From an uncultured Devosia sp. (GTDB lineage Bacteria > Pseudomonadota > Alphaproteobacteria > Rhizobiales > Devosiaceae): a stretch of 7,315 nt of DNA. The stretch lies in NCBI RefSeq assembly GCF_946479885.1, contig NZ_CAMLHM010000092.1, positions 1 through 7,315 on the forward strand, in the 5' to 3' direction. Positions 1 to 6,524 of the stretch are shown piece by piece. Below the pieces are notes generated by a model, which was not told the DNA's origin, searched no databases, and saw only the letters and a program-made list of their open reading frames with translations. The position numbers and the translations under genes were made by a program. How positions within the stretch are numbered: the stretch's first letter is position 1; each line of letters begins with the position of its first letter.

Positions 1-425
1 AGCGGCACGAGGAAGATCACCGCCGGGAACATGTTGCGCAGCAGCACGGCGAAGAACAGGAACCGGCGCCCGGGGAAGCGGAAGCGCGAGAAGGCATAGG
101 CAGCGGGAACCGCCACCACGACCGCCAGGATGGTGGTGCAGACGGAAACGAACAGGCTGTTCCAGAAGAAGCGCAGGAAATCCTGGCCGACGCTGTTCTG
201 CGGATCGAGGAGCTTCTGATAGCTGGCGAGCGTGGGTTCGGAGGGCCACCACTGGGGTGGGAACTGCACGGCGGCGAACCCAGACTTGATCGAGGTCAGC
301 AGCATCCAGACCATTGGCAGGGCGGTGTAGAGCAGCATGAGCGCGAGGAAAATGCGCCCGGCCCAGCGCCACCCATCTATCTTCCTGCGGCTGCGCGGCG
401 CTGTGATGTCAGAGGTCGAGGTCAC
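1..425 (-). CDS. Sugar ABC transporter inner-membrane permease, MalG/UgpE type (3' end outside window)
   Basis: This is the second membrane subunit of a binding-protein-dependent sugar importer (CUT1 type). I read 141 codons from a GTG at 425-423. That GTG overlaps the TGA stop of the upstream permease in the arrangement GTGA, and an AAGGAG lies 8 bases before it, so the start is well supported and translational coupling is likely. A basic, cytoplasmic-looking N-terminus (residues 11-20, rich in Arg and Lys) is followed by a membrane segment at about 23-45. A periplasmic stretch with PPQWWPSEPT comes next, then membrane segments at about 90-112 and from 122 onward. The AAYAFSRFRFPGR stretch (about 108-120) is typical of MalG-like proteins. 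The EAA loop that contacts the ATPase would lie beyond the left edge and cannot be checked. The family is secure; the substrate is not known. Confidence 0.9.
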   Translation of the reverse strand, partial: MTSTSDITAPRSRRKIDGWRWAGRIFLALMLLYTALPMVWMLLTSIKSGFAAVQFPPQWWPSEPTLASYQKLLDPQNSVGQDFLRFFWNSLFVSVCTTILAVVVAVPAAYAFSRFRFPGRRFLFFAVLLRNMFPAVIFLVP

Positions 426-1378
426 GCGCCCTGCTCCTTTTCATTGCCGCTGAGGGCCCGCACGTAGAAGTAGCCCAGCGCCATCAGGATGATGAACAGC
501 AGCACCGAATAGGCGGCGGCCACGCCCCAGCGCTGACGCCCGAAGGCAAGCTCGTAGATGTGGGTGATCCAGATGTGCGAGGCATTGGACGGCCCGCCGC
601 CCGTCATGATCCAGGGGATGATGAAGGAATTGAAGTTGGCGACGGCGAGCAGAAGGATGGTGACGGTCGATACCCCGCGCAGATGCGGGAAGGTCACGTG
701 CCAGAAGCGCTGCCAGGCCGAGGCGCCGTCCACCCTGGCGGCCCGCAGGAGTTGTTCGGGAACCGTCTGCAGGCCAGCCATGATCATGATCATGGCGAAG
801 GGAAACTCGCGCCAGATGTTGACGACGATCAGCGAGGGCAGGACGGTGTGGACATTGTCGATGAAATTGGGTTGCCGGTCGGTCAGCCCAAACTGAACCA
901 GGACCTGGCCGATAATGCCGAAATCGGAATGGTACATCCACTTCCAGATGTAGGACGCGGCAACCGCGCTGATGACCCATGGAATGATCAGGATGGCGCG
1001 CAGCACGGCACGGCCGCCAAAGTCGCGATGCAGCGCCAGGGCAGAGGCGTAGCCCAGAATGAAGGCGATCAGGGTCGAGGCGAAGGTCCAGATCACGGTG
1101 TTGAGCGTGACGCGCCAGAACACCTCGCTCGACAGTATGGCGGTGTAGTTGTCGGCGCCGACGAAGATCTTATCGCGCAGCTGCAGCCCGGGCGGCGTTT
1201 TGAAGAAGCTGAGGTCGATCGTGTAGTAGATGGGATAGGCGATGACGACGAGCATCACCACGATGGCCGGCAGCACATAGAGATAGTCGGCGCGGCTAAC
1301 CCACATCTGCCGCAGGAGGCCGGGACGCGCGGGAATGCCGGTAGGGGGAGCGCTGGCATGGCCGATAGGGGTGGTCAT
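422..1378 (-). CDS. Sugar ABC transporter inner-membrane permease, MalF/UgpA type
   Basis: This 318-residue protein is the first membrane subunit of the CUT1 sugar importer and pairs with the MalG-like protein encoded next to it. About six membrane segments can be seen (roughly 32-54, 92-115, 125-147, 178-202, 236-257, 284-306), a usual number and length for the family. The EAA loop, which docks onto the ATPase, is at 208-235: E208, A213-A214, D217-G218-A219 and P231 are in the expected places. The GGGP turn (260-263) is also typical. The ATG at 1378-1376 has a GGAG 7 bases upstream. A later Met25 is possible but lacks that support. The gene follows the binding-protein gene after 78 bases and shares 4 bases with the next permease, so the three genes form one operon. 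Confidence 0.95.
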   Translation of the reverse strand: MTTPIGHASAPPTGIPARPGLLRQMWVSRADYLYVLPAIVVMLVVIAYPIYYTIDLSFFKTPPGLQLRDKIFVGADNYTAILSSEVFWRVTLNTVIWTFASTLIAFILGYASALALHRDFGGRAVLRAILIIPWVISAVAASYIWKWMYHSDFGIIGQVLVQFGLTDRQPNFIDNVHTVLPSLIVVNIWREFPFAMIMIMAGLQTVPEQLLRAARVDGASAWQRFWHVTFPHLRGVSTVTILLLAVANFNSFIIPWIMTGGGPSNASHIWITHIYELAFGRQRWGVAAAYSVLLFIILMALGYFYVRALSGNEKEQGA

Positions 1379-1410
1379 CGAAATGCTCCGGCTCCTGGCG
1401 GGTAAGGGGT

Positions 1411-1436
1411 GACCGGCGGCACGGGTGCCACCGGTC
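1411..1436 (-). promoter_or_regulatory. Strong intercistronic hairpin between binding-protein and permease genes
   Basis: A near-perfect inverted repeat has arms GACCGGCGGCAC (1411-1422) and GTGCCACCGGTC (1425-1436) with a 2-base centre. In the transcript it gives 11 Watson-Crick pairs and one G-U pair, realistically closing on a loop of about 4 bases. It begins about 20 bases after the binding-protein stop. No T-run follows on the minus strand, so it is unlikely to be a full intrinsic terminator. In many binding-protein-dependent operons such a structure protects the 3' end of the binding-protein message, so that this subunit is made in excess over the permeases. That role is inferred here. 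Confidence 0.7.
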
Positions 1437-1456
1437 GGTTCGCATGGGAGGGAAAA

Positions 1457-2938
1457 CTAGAGGCCGCCGCCTTCGGTCAGGTCCCGGACCTTCTGTGCGG
1501 CATCGTCAGCTGCCTCTTCGACGGTCATCGCGCCGGTGAGAGCATTCTGCAGCATGTCGGGGATGATGATGTTCATGATCTCGGGCGTCTCCGGCAGCGT
1601 CGGGAACGGAACGCCGTAGGGCAGCATCGAGGTCGTGACATCGAGGAACTTGATGGAGTCGAGGCGCTCCTTCATCCACTTGGTCTTGAAGCCGTTGAGA
1701 TTGCCGGGATTGGAGCCGGCATAGGCCATCTTCAGCGACCATTCCGGGCTGGTCCAGAAGCAGACCATGGCCTTGGCTGCCGCCTCGTCCACTTCGCCGC
1801 CCTCGACATATTCGGGGTTGAGGATGTGGATGTTGGAGCCGCCGAAGACCACGGCGCGCTTGCCGTCCGGACCGGTCGGGATCAGGCCGTAGCGCATGTT
1901 GTCGATGACGGTCTGGGCCTTGGCCTGATCGTCGCCGGTGGCCTTGGCCTGGAGATCGAGCATCACGTTATAGTCGGACGGATGGCTGATCATCATGCCG
2001 AGCTGGCCAGCCAGGAACAGCGGCTGGTTGTCGGCCTGCTGATTGGTGAGGGCCGAGACCGGCACTGACTGGTCACGAACATACATGTCGTAGGAGGCCT
2101 GGAGAGCCTGCTTGCTGGCTTCGCTGTCGAGCCGGATCTCGCCGTAGGTCGGGCTCGGATCGGACTCGTCGAACACGCCGCCGCCATAGCCCCAGAGCTG
2201 CGGCATGAAGCGGTAGGGCGTATTGCCGGCATTCTTGCGGGCCACCAGGCCGTAGCCGGAGATGCCGAGCTTGTCATGGATCTGCTTGGAATAGGCGACG
2301 ACGTCGTCCCAGGTTGCGGGCGGCGTTTCGGGATCGAGTCCGGCCCGCTCGAAGATGTCGGCGTTCCAGATCAGCGCCATGGTCTCGTTATTGGTCGGGA
2401 CGCCGTAGGTCTTGCCTTCCCACATGACGGACTTCATGGCGCCCGGCCAGAAATCCTCGGTTTTCCAGCCGACATCCTCGGGGCTCAGCTCCTGCAGGTA
2501 GCCCTTGGAGGCGAATTCGACGCCACCCAGGATCTGCAGGCGCACCACCATCGGGCCGGCATTGCCCAGCAGGGCCGTGCGAAACTTGTCGAGCAGGTCG
2601 TTATAGGTCAGCGCCTGTTCCTGCAGATCGATATTGGGATAGGTGGCGCGGAAGGCTTCGAAGAATTCCTTGTAATACTGGCGCAGCAGGTCCGGATCGC
2701 CCTCGAAGACGCCCTGATACCAGAAGGTGAGCTTGCCTTCGTAGTCGAGCGGCGTGACGGCGCCGCATAGCTCGGACGTGTCGAACTCCTCGGTGCCGGC
2801 AATCGAGCGGACATATTCGGGCGACCACTGGCTCAGGTCGACCGGCGGGGCCGCCTGCAGCGATGTCGACATGGTTGAGGTCATAAGGGCGGCAACGACT
2901 GCGCCGCGCAGAATTGCGCCGAGTTTCAGACTTGGCAT
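1457..2938 (-). CDS. Periplasmic sugar-binding protein of ABC transporter, family 1 (SBP_bac_1)
   Basis: This exported protein would capture the substrate in the periplasm and deliver it to the two permeases. I choose the ATG at 2938-2936 (493 residues) because GGAGG sits 5 bases before it and the product then begins with a clean Sec signal: K5 and R11, a hydrophobic core at about 12-28, and a probable cut near LQA-A (residues 28-30). There is no lipobox Cys. The mature part shows family features: KLTFWYQG near 69-76, a helix with YNDLLDKFRTALLG (112-125), YGVPTNNETMALIWNADIFERAG (typical of MalE/UgpB-like proteins), and FGGSNIHIL in the second lobe. At 493 residues it is longer than the usual 410-450. 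The extra length includes an N-terminal stretch after the signal (about 31-65). The ligand cannot be read from sequence; context suggests an acid-sugar-containing compound. Confidence 0.93.
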   Translation of the reverse strand: MPSLKLGAILRGAVVAALMTSTMSTSLQAAPPVDLSQWSPEYVRSIAGTEEFDTSELCGAVTPLDYEGKLTFWYQGVFEGDPDLLRQYYKEFFEAFRATYPNIDLQEQALTYNDLLDKFRTALLGNAGPMVVRLQILGGVEFASKGYLQELSPEDVGWKTEDFWPGAMKSVMWEGKTYGVPTNNETMALIWNADIFERAGLDPETPPATWDDVVAYSKQIHDKLGISGYGLVARKNAGNTPYRFMPQLWGYGGGVFDESDPSPTYGEIRLDSEASKQALQASYDMYVRDQSVPVSALTNQQADNQPLFLAGQLGMMISHPSDYNVMLDLQAKATGDDQAKAQTVIDNMRYGLIPTGPDGKRAVVFGGSNIHILNPEYVEGGEVDEAAAKAMVCFWTSPEWSLKMAYAGSNPGNLNGFKTKWMKERLDSIKFLDVTTSMLPYGVPFPTLPETPEIMNIIIPDMLQNALTGAMTVEEAADDAAQKVRDLTEGGGL

Positions 2939-2950
2939 TGGTTCCTCCAG
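2939..2950 (-). promoter_or_regulatory. Ribosome-binding site of the solute-binding protein gene
   Basis: On the minus strand the sequence reads CTGGAGGAACCA directly before the ATG at 2938. GGAGG is 5 bases from that ATG. It favours this start over the in-frame ATG at 2968, which has no comparable site and would place ten charged residues before the signal peptide. Confidence 0.8.
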
Positions 2951-2961
2951 ATTGTCGCGTT

Positions 2962-2985
2962 CCGCCATGCCAGATGCATGGACGG
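2962..2985 (-). promoter_or_regulatory. Hairpin in the 5' leader of the solute-binding protein gene
   Basis: CCATGC (2965-2970) and GCATGG (2976-2981) form a perfect 6-bp inverted repeat with a 5-base loop. It extends by CCG/CGG (2962-2964 with 2983-2985) across a single bulged A. It lies 11 bases upstream of the GGAGG, between any likely promoter and the start codon. It could affect translation or message stability of the binding-protein gene, or be a protein-binding site. The structure is visible; the role is inferred. Confidence 0.4.
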
Positions 2986-3062
2986 TCTCCCTTGGGCGGG
3001 CTGGCTTCGCGCTCTTATGTACTTCCCCGCTAGAGTTGTAGGTTTTCAGATCGAGGATTACG

Positions 3063-3068
3063 TGTCAA
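3063..3068 (-). promoter_or_regulatory. Possible -35 element for the transporter operon, overlapped by an inverted repeat
   Basis: The minus strand carries a perfect TTGACA (3068-3063), the consensus -35 hexamer for the housekeeping sigma factor. The expected -10 position 16-18 bases downstream reads AAAACC or similar, which is poor. It would be a weak or activator-dependent promoter, or not a promoter at all. The hexamer lies inside GTGT-CA-ACAC (3062-3071), a short inverted repeat that could be an operator placed to block polymerase. Confidence 0.3.
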
Positions 3069-3081
3069 CACAACAAGATCG

Positions 3082-3114
3082 TACATTGTTTGAAGTGGCA
3101 CATGTATGATATCA
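3082..3114 (+). promoter_or_regulatory. Possible promoter and operator of the GntR-led catabolic operon
   Basis: TATGAT (3105-3110) matches the -10 consensus at five of six positions. Transcription would then begin near 3117, about 30 bases before the TTG start. The -35 position (TACATT, 3082-3087) is poor. The perfect palindrome TGATATCA (3107-3114) overlaps this -10. TACAT (3082-3086) and ATGTA (3102-3106) form a second inverted repeat with a 15-base gap, half-site centres 20 bases apart. GntR-family regulators bind short palindromes and often repress their own promoters, so this is the best operator candidate in the window. Confidence 0.35.
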
Positions 3115-3148
3115 AGAAGGGGTTCGCCGTCGTCCCCGGGAGCCGAAT

Positions 3149-3862
3149 TTGGCAAAAACCAGTGAGTTCAAGATTTCCCCACCAGAAGGACTGGAGGAGA
3201 TCGATGTCTCGAGCCAACGGGCGGTCTCGCTGTACGAGGCCATTCGGGAGGATATTCTTTCGGGTGAGCTGAAGCCCAATGAGAGGCTCGTGGTCGCCGA
3301 CCTGGCCGAGCGACTGGGCACATCGACAAATCCGGTCCGCGAAGCGCTGCAGATGCTGCGCGGGGAGGGATATGTGGTGTTCTCGCCCAACCGTGGCGCC
3401 CGGGTTCGGCCGATCGACCACGACTTCGTGCGCAACATCTACGAGATCAGTGTGCTCATCGAGCCGGCATTGACGCGCTGGTTCGTCGGGATGGCCACCG
3501 AGGCCGACATTGCCGAGCTCGAACGTATCCAGAGGCTGATCGAAGAGAACAATTTCGTCGATCCGGTGCTGCATAGCGGGTTGGACGTGCAGTTCCATAC
3601 CGTCGTCTACCAGCGCCATTACAACCGGCACGCCGCCGAAATCTGGTGGAAGCATCGCCAGGTGCTGCGGGCCGTCACGCAACGGTTCCCCTATACGCTG
3701 GCGCGCCGCACCCAGGTCATCCGCGAGCATCGTGAGCTCATCGAGATGGTCAAGGCGGGCGAAGCGGACAAAGCCGCCGAGTGCGTTGCCCGCCATGTCG
3801 AGGCCTCGGGCCGGCATATCCTCGAACAGATGCGGGCCTATGACGCAGCCAAGGCCGGATAG
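3149..3862 (+). CDS. GntR-family transcriptional regulator with FCD ligand-binding domain (FadR subfamily)
   Basis: This 237-residue protein probably controls the divergent transporter and catabolic operons. The N-terminal winged helix-turn-helix covers about 25-90, with AIREDILSGELKPNERL, the recognition region NPVREALQMLRGEGYV (61-76) and the wing around NRGARV. The C-terminal all-helical FCD domain (about 95-230) shows the family's metal-site pattern: D146 and H150 (LDVQFH), H194 (REHREL) and H216 (ARHVEAS). FCD proteins usually sense small carboxylates or sugar acids through this metal, which fits the enzymes downstream. The start is a TTG at 3149 with GGGAG 6 bases upstream. An in-frame stop at 3107-3109 and the absence of any ATG before the DNA-binding domain leave little alternative. 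The next gene starts 34 bases after the stop, so they are probably co-transcribed. Confidence 0.93.
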   Translation: MAKTSEFKISPPEGLEEIDVSSQRAVSLYEAIREDILSGELKPNERLVVADLAERLGTSTNPVREALQMLRGEGYVVFSPNRGARVRPIDHDFVRNIYEISVLIEPALTRWFVGMATEADIAELERIQRLIEENNFVDPVLHSGLDVQFHTVVYQRHYNRHAAEIWWKHRQVLRAVTQRFPYTLARRTQVIREHRELIEMVKAGEADKAAECVARHVEASGRHILEQMRAYDAAKAG

Positions 3863-3896
3863 ACGCCCCCACCAAGCTCACCGAAAGGCAACACAG

Positions 3897-5066
3897 ATGA
3901 AAATCACGGGTGTCAGGCCGTGGCTGATCAAGTCGTCGGCGTCCTATTGGGGCGAGTTCCTGTTCGTCGAGGTGACCACCGACGAGGGCGTTTCGGGCTG
4001 GGGCGAAATCACCACCACGACCTTCGTCGCCAACCGGGCGCTCTGCGTCATGCTGCGCCAGATCAGCAAGTTCATCGAAGGCGACGACCCCGCCCATATC
4101 GAGCGCATCTGGCACAAGATCTTCCGCAACTTCACCTATATGGGCAGCCGCGGCGCAGCGGTGGAATGCGTCAGCGCCATCGACATCGCGCTGTGGGATA
4201 TCCGTGGCAAGGTGCTGGGCCAGCCGATCTATGAATTGCTCGGCGGGCCGGTGCGCGACGACATCGCGCTCTATACCCATCCCGACCAGCGCAAGTTCAC
4301 CAGCAAGGAGGGCGTGGTCCAGGAAGTCCGCGACATCATCGCCTCCGGCCACACGGCGCTGAAATTCGATCCGTTCCCGCAGCAGCGCGCCAAGGACAGG
4401 AACGGCGTCGCCCGCGAACAATCGGAGGGATATCTCGACGGCTCGATGGACCGCAAGGACGAGCGCGAGGCGGCCGAGCTGACGGCGCTGATCCGGCAGA
4501 CGGCCGGCCCGGATATCGAGGTTCTCATCGACGCGCATGGGCGGTTCGACGTGCCGACCGCCATCCGGCTCTGCCGCACACTGGAAGAGGCCGGGGATAT
4601 CGACTGGTTCGAGGAGCCCTGCCCGCCCGAGAGCGTCAATGCGCTGCGACAGGTGCGCGACAAGGTGAGTGTGCCGATTTCCTGGGGCGAGCGTGGCCAC
4701 ACCAAATGGGACTTCGTGCCGATCCTCGAAAACCGGCTGGCCGACTACATCATGCCCGATGTGACATGGACGGGCGGCATTACCGAACTCAAGAAGATTT
4801 CGGCGCTATGCGAGGCCTATTACATCCCCGTGTCGCCGCATGATGCGGCCGGTCCGATCAATGTGGTGGCCGGGGCGCAGGTGATGATGACGGTGCCGAA
4901 CTTCTACAAGCTCGAAACCTCGGAATGGAACCTGAGCAAATACGATCACCTGATCGACAAGCCGCTCGACAATTCCAATGGCCGGCTCAAGCTCAACAGG
5001 GCACCCGGTCTCGGCATCGAAATGAACCGGGACTATCTGGCGGCCAATGTGGTGGAATTCGACTGA
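3897..5066 (+). CDS. Enolase-superfamily sugar acid dehydratase, MR type (galactonate dehydratase-like)
   Basis: This 389-residue cytoplasmic enzyme has the N-terminal capping domain (about 1-120) and the barrel domain of mandelate racemase relatives. Members abstract the proton next to a carboxylate, with Mg2+ stabilising the enediolate. Visible residues are K156-F-D158 on the second strand, metal ligands D212, E239 and E265, and the dyad D288/H315. The spacings 27, 26, 23 and 27 closely follow mandelate racemase (D195, E221, E247, D270, H297). The metal-ligand strand reads LIDAHGRF. The D-x-H form is known from galactonate dehydratase-type enzymes, where the His is the acid that releases water. 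The MPDVTWTGGITE and SPHDAAGPI segments also resemble that group. This supports dehydration of an aldonic acid to a 2-keto-3-deoxy acid. The exact sugar is uncertain. The ATG at 3897 has AAAGG 9-10 bases upstream; the reading frame is open further upstream inside the regulator gene, but homology begins at MKITGVRPW. Confidence 0.9.
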   Translation: MKITGVRPWLIKSSASYWGEFLFVEVTTDEGVSGWGEITTTTFVANRALCVMLRQISKFIEGDDPAHIERIWHKIFRNFTYMGSRGAAVECVSAIDIALWDIRGKVLGQPIYELLGGPVRDDIALYTHPDQRKFTSKEGVVQEVRDIIASGHTALKFDPFPQQRAKDRNGVAREQSEGYLDGSMDRKDEREAAELTALIRQTAGPDIEVLIDAHGRFDVPTAIRLCRTLEEAGDIDWFEEPCPPESVNALRQVRDKVSVPISWGERGHTKWDFVPILENRLADYIMPDVTWTGGITELKKISALCEAYYIPVSPHDAAGPINVVAGAQVMMTVPNFYKLETSEWNLSKYDHLIDKPLDNSNGRLKLNRAPGLGIEMNRDYLAANVVEFD

Positions 5067-5092
5067 ACCGGGCGAGCGAGTCGCGTAGCATT

Positions 5093-5106
5093 GGAGGAGG
5101 TATGTG
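5093..5106 (+). promoter_or_regulatory. Ribosome-binding site that decides the start of the second enolase-type gene
   Basis: GGAGGAGG at 5093-5100 is the strongest ribosome-binding site on the plus strand of this window. It is 6 bases from the ATG at 5107 and only 3 from the in-frame GTG at 5104, so ATG 5107 is preferred. The ATG at 5102 is followed at once by TGA and is not a start. Confidence 0.75.
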
Positions 5107-6471
5107 ATGACGACCGGATTGAGCGCCGCCGACACGATCGAGAACAATGTCCGGACCAGCTCGCGGCCGAGCGCGCTGCGCATCACCGATATCAGGGTGG
5201 CCGAGATCGTGGGTGCGCCATTCACCTCGGCGCTGATCAAGATCTATACCAACCAGGGCATTGTGGGCCTGGGCGAGGTGCGTGACGGGGCCAGCGCGAC
5301 CTATGCACTGATGCTCAAGAGCCGGCTCTTGGGTGAAAATCCCTGCGACATCGACCGGCTGTTCCGCCGCATCAAGCAGTTTGGCGGGCATGGGCGGCAG
5401 GGCGGCGGCGTATCGGGCATCGAGATCGCGCTGTGGGACCTGGCGGGCAAGGCCTATGGCGTACCCATCTACCAGATGCTGGGTGGCCGGTTCCGCGACA
5501 AGGTCCGCGTGTATTGCGACACCGATGCCGACAAGCCCAGCGGCACCGAGACCGGCAAGCGGCTCAAGGCGCGCATGGATTTGGGCTTCACCTTCCTCAA
5601 GATGGATCTCGGCCTGATGCAGATTGCCGACGTCCCAGGCGCGGTGGTGGCGCCGGCAGGGTCGCTGGAGGGATATCGCGTTCATCCCGGCCATGGCCCG
5701 GTCAAGAGCATGGATGATCGCCGGGCCCGCAACGCGGTCTATGACACGCATAATGTGCGCCATCCATTCAGCGGGCTGCATTTCACCGACAAGGGCATCG
5801 ACCTGCTCGAGCAGTATATCCACGAGGTGCGCGAGGTCATTGGCTACGAGGTGCCGCTCGCCATCGACCATGTCGGCCATATCTCGTTGCAGAACGGGAT
5901 CAGGCTGGCGCGGCGGATCGAGAAATATGTGCCGGCCTGGCTCGAGGACGTGATCCCCTGGCAATATACCGAGCAGTATCGACAGTTGCAGGACGCGACG
6001 ACGGTGCCGATCTGCACGGGCGAGGACATCTACCTCAAGGAAGGCTTCGAGCCGCTGCTCAGGAGCGGCGGGGTGGCGGTGATCCATCCGGACCTGCTGA
6101 CATCGGGCGGGATACTCGAAACCAAGAAGATCGGCGACATGGCGCAGGACCATGGGGTGGCCATGGCCATCCATATGGCGGAGAGCCCGATCGCGGCGAT
6201 GGCCGCGGCCCATGTCGCGGTGGCCACGGAAAACTTCATGGCGCTCGAATATCACAGCGTGGAGGTGGACTGGTGGGACGACATCGTCACCGGGCTGCCC
6301 AAGCCGCTGGTCAAGAACGGCTTCATCGAGGTGCCGGACAAGCCGGGGCTGGGTATCGATGACGTGGTCGACGAGGTGATCAGCCAGCACCTGCAGGAGG
6401 GTGTGACCGGCATCTGGCAGCCGACCGATCGCTGGGACGACGAATATTCCTGGGACCGGACCTGGAGTTAG
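5107..6471 (+). CDS. Divergent enolase-superfamily protein, mandelate racemase/muconate lactonizing type
   Basis: This 454-residue protein is a longer, distant paralogue of the preceding enzyme. Numbering from ATG 5107, it keeps a capping domain (about 24-130), K165-M-D167, metal ligands D254, E280 and E306, and the dyad D329/H356, spaced 26, 26, 23 and 27, exactly as in mandelate racemase. Three points are unusual. The third-strand motif is D-H-V-G-H instead of D-x-H or D-x-N. The usual EEP is E280-D281-V. An insert of about 40 residues (roughly 175-230, including HPGHGP and DTHNVRHPF) lies between the second and third barrel strands. A Trp- and Asp-rich tail (about 435-454, ending SWDRTWS) extends the C-terminus beyond the usual 370-400. 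It should still be a metal-dependent enzyme acting on a carboxylate, but with a different substrate or reaction. An N-terminal stretch of about 22 residues precedes the first recognisable strand. Confidence 0.87.
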   Translation: MTTGLSAADTIENNVRTSSRPSALRITDIRVAEIVGAPFTSALIKIYTNQGIVGLGEVRDGASATYALMLKSRLLGENPCDIDRLFRRIKQFGGHGRQGGGVSGIEIALWDLAGKAYGVPIYQMLGGRFRDKVRVYCDTDADKPSGTETGKRLKARMDLGFTFLKMDLGLMQIADVPGAVVAPAGSLEGYRVHPGHGPVKSMDDRRARNAVYDTHNVRHPFSGLHFTDKGIDLLEQYIHEVREVIGYEVPLAIDHVGHISLQNGIRLARRIEKYVPAWLEDVIPWQYTEQYRQLQDATTVPICTGEDIYLKEGFEPLLRSGGVAVIHPDLLTSGGILETKKIGDMAQDHGVAMAIHMAESPIAAMAAAHVAVATENFMALEYHSVEVDWWDDIVTGLPKPLVKNGFIEVPDKPGLGIDDVVDEVISQHLQEGVTGIWQPTDRWDDEYSWDRTWS

Positions 6472-6480
6472 CTCAACGCC

Positions 6481-6505
6481 TACCTCGCCCCGCCGGGGAG
6501 AGGTA
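6481..6505. repeat. REP-like GC-rich palindrome between enolase-type and NIPSNAP genes
   Basis: TACCTC (6481-6486) pairs with GAGGTA (6500-6505) and CCCC (6488-6491) with GGGG (6495-6498), with one G/A mismatch and a 3-base loop. It starts 9 bases after the upstream stop and ends 19 bases before the next ATG. No T-run follows on either strand. Its composition (CTCGCCCC...GGGGAGAG) resembles small dispersed intergenic palindromes known from Rhizobiales genomes. Only one copy is in this window, so repeat status is inferred. Confidence 0.5.
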
Positions 6506-6524
6506 AGAAGAACGGGAAGAACCA

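Noticed and set aside
560..1405. A plus-strand open frame of 281 codons opposite the MalF-type permease
   Set aside because: It is antisense to a membrane protein with all expected segments and an EAA loop. The product is Asp/Gly/His-rich without known features.
1411..1436. Intrinsic terminator at the binding-protein/permease junction
   Set aside because: The hairpin is strong but no T-run follows on the minus strand, and the permease belongs to the same transport system.
1409..2770. Plus-strand open frames opposite the solute-binding protein gene (1409-2068 and 2276-2770)
   Set aside because: They are shadows of a clearly coding minus-strand gene, and neither has recognisable domains.
2939..2968. 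Longer start for the binding protein (ATG at 2968)
   Set aside because: It would put ten charged residues before the signal peptide, lacks a good ribosome-binding site, and lies inside a hairpin. ATG 2938 has GGAGG at ideal spacing.
3065..3817. A 250-codon minus-strand open frame opposite the GntR gene
   Set aside because: It mirrors the GntR reading frame and has no domain.
3732..3896. Upstream extension of the first enolase-type gene into the GntR gene
   Set aside because: The frame is open there by chance. The extension is Arg/Pro/Ser-rich and unlike the family, whose N-terminus begins at MKITGVRPW (ATG 3897).
3750..4700. A 316-codon minus-strand open frame opposite the GntR and first enolase-type genes
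   Set aside because: The low-complexity composition is typical of antisense frames in high-GC DNA, and it overlaps two strongly supported genes.
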